NCBI GenBank assembly: GCA_030691665.1
Contig: JAUYDU010000249.1
Location: 1-5,916, forward strand
Reading direction: 5' to 3'
Origin: Chloroflexota bacterium
GTDB taxonomy: Bacteria; Chloroflexota; Dehalococcoidia; SM23-28-2
DNA length: 5,916 nucleotides
Shown: in pieces, positions 5,775 to 5,916 of the stretch
Layout: each line of letters opens with the position of its first letter
Numbering within the stretch: position 1 is the stretch's first letter
Made by a program: the position numbers and the translations under genes
Notes under the pieces: model-generated
Databases searched by the model: none
The model's input: the letters and a program-made list of their open reading frames with translations, nothing else
Told to the model about the DNA's origin: nothing

Positions 5775-5916
5775 CCATTGCCCTGGTGATGCTGATGCTG
5801 GCCTCTTGCGCGCCCGCGGCGACCCCTACTCCATCGCCCACGCCGTCGCCCGCCTCCACGTCTACACCCACCCCCACTGCCACATCCTGGGCCGTCCCTC
5901 CTGGGCTTCCTACGCC
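5750..5916 (+). CDS. Third Thr/Pro-linked lipoprotein, 5' part only (cut by window edge)
   Basis: The window holds the first 55 codons and no stop. The product begins MFRPVYFLAIALVMLMLASC: a short basic start, a hydrophobic core and a textbook lipobox LASC with Cys20 as the lipidation site. A Thr/Pro/Ser tether follows (APAATPTPSPTPSP onward) to about residue 45, then WAVPPGLPTP at the edge, probably where the folded domain begins. The architecture is the same as in the two preceding genes, so a third member of a surface lipoprotein operon is likely. The mature domain is outside the window and its function cannot be stated. The gene overlaps the preceding one by 25 nt in another frame and is probably cotranscribed. 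Confidence 0.8.
   Translation, partial: MFRPVYFLAIALVMLMLASCAPAATPTPSPTPSPASTSTPTPTATSWAVPPGLPT
5807..5884 (+). repeat. Thr/Pro-rich linker-coding segment of the third lipoprotein
   Basis: Starting at the lipidated cysteine codon, this DNA codes for alternating Thr, Pro, Ser and Ala, matching the tethers of the two upstream lipoproteins in composition and position. Confidence 0.75.

Noticed and set aside
1..5916. CRISPR array, insertion sequence, tRNA or rRNA
   Set aside because: I saw no direct-repeat/spacer pattern, transposase motif, terminal inverted repeats or structured RNA signature; the only repeats are protein-coding (LVIVD, Thr/Pro, PepSY-like).

Overview
The window is GC-rich bacterial DNA coding almost entirely on the + strand. 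It is best explained as part of an uncultured Chloroflexota-like genome. The basis is indirect: several consecutive lipoproteins carry long Thr/Pro linkers after the lipid-anchored cysteine, next to an ECF sigma factor and a zinc-finger anti-sigma factor. This combination is frequent in Chloroflexota, but no marker gene is present, so the assignment is tentative.

Layout. Positions 1-253 are a leader without a convincing gene; near its end is a candidate ECF-type promoter (208-236). Positions 254-814 encode an ECF sigma factor. Positions 804-2069, overlapping it by 11 nt, encode a membrane-spanning anti-sigma factor with an N-terminal H-x3-C-x2-C zinc-binding motif, one transmembrane helix and a large external domain resembling LolA/LppX/RseB-type lipoprotein-binding folds. 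A 148-nt intergenic gap (2070-2217) follows and holds a good match to a classical ECF promoter, GGAACC-N16-CGTC (2159-2184). After it comes a tightly packed run of three lipoprotein genes: an LVIVD-repeat beta-propeller protein (2218-4248), a PepSY-like/DUF4367-like/PepSY-like protein (4245-5774, joined by an ATGA overlap), and the first 55 codons of a third lipoprotein (5750 to the window end, overlapping by 25 nt).

Working model (inference). The sigma/anti-sigma pair senses something at the cell surface through the unusually large outer domain. The released sigma factor may drive both its own promoter and the promoter of the lipoprotein operon; the two candidate promoters share a CTTTG element and a CGTY -10 core. 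The lipoproteins would then be surface effectors or modulators of the sensor. The individual families are known. The combination, and the internal duplication in the second lipoprotein, are the parts most worth checking.

Four starts were revised using ribosome-binding-site position or gene overlap: ATG 254 rather than 242, GTG 804 rather than 747, ATG 2218 rather than 2215, and ATG 5750 for the edge-truncated gene. Most other open frames, including long minus-strand ones, are shadows of high-GC coding sequence or of the Thr/Pro-linker DNA.
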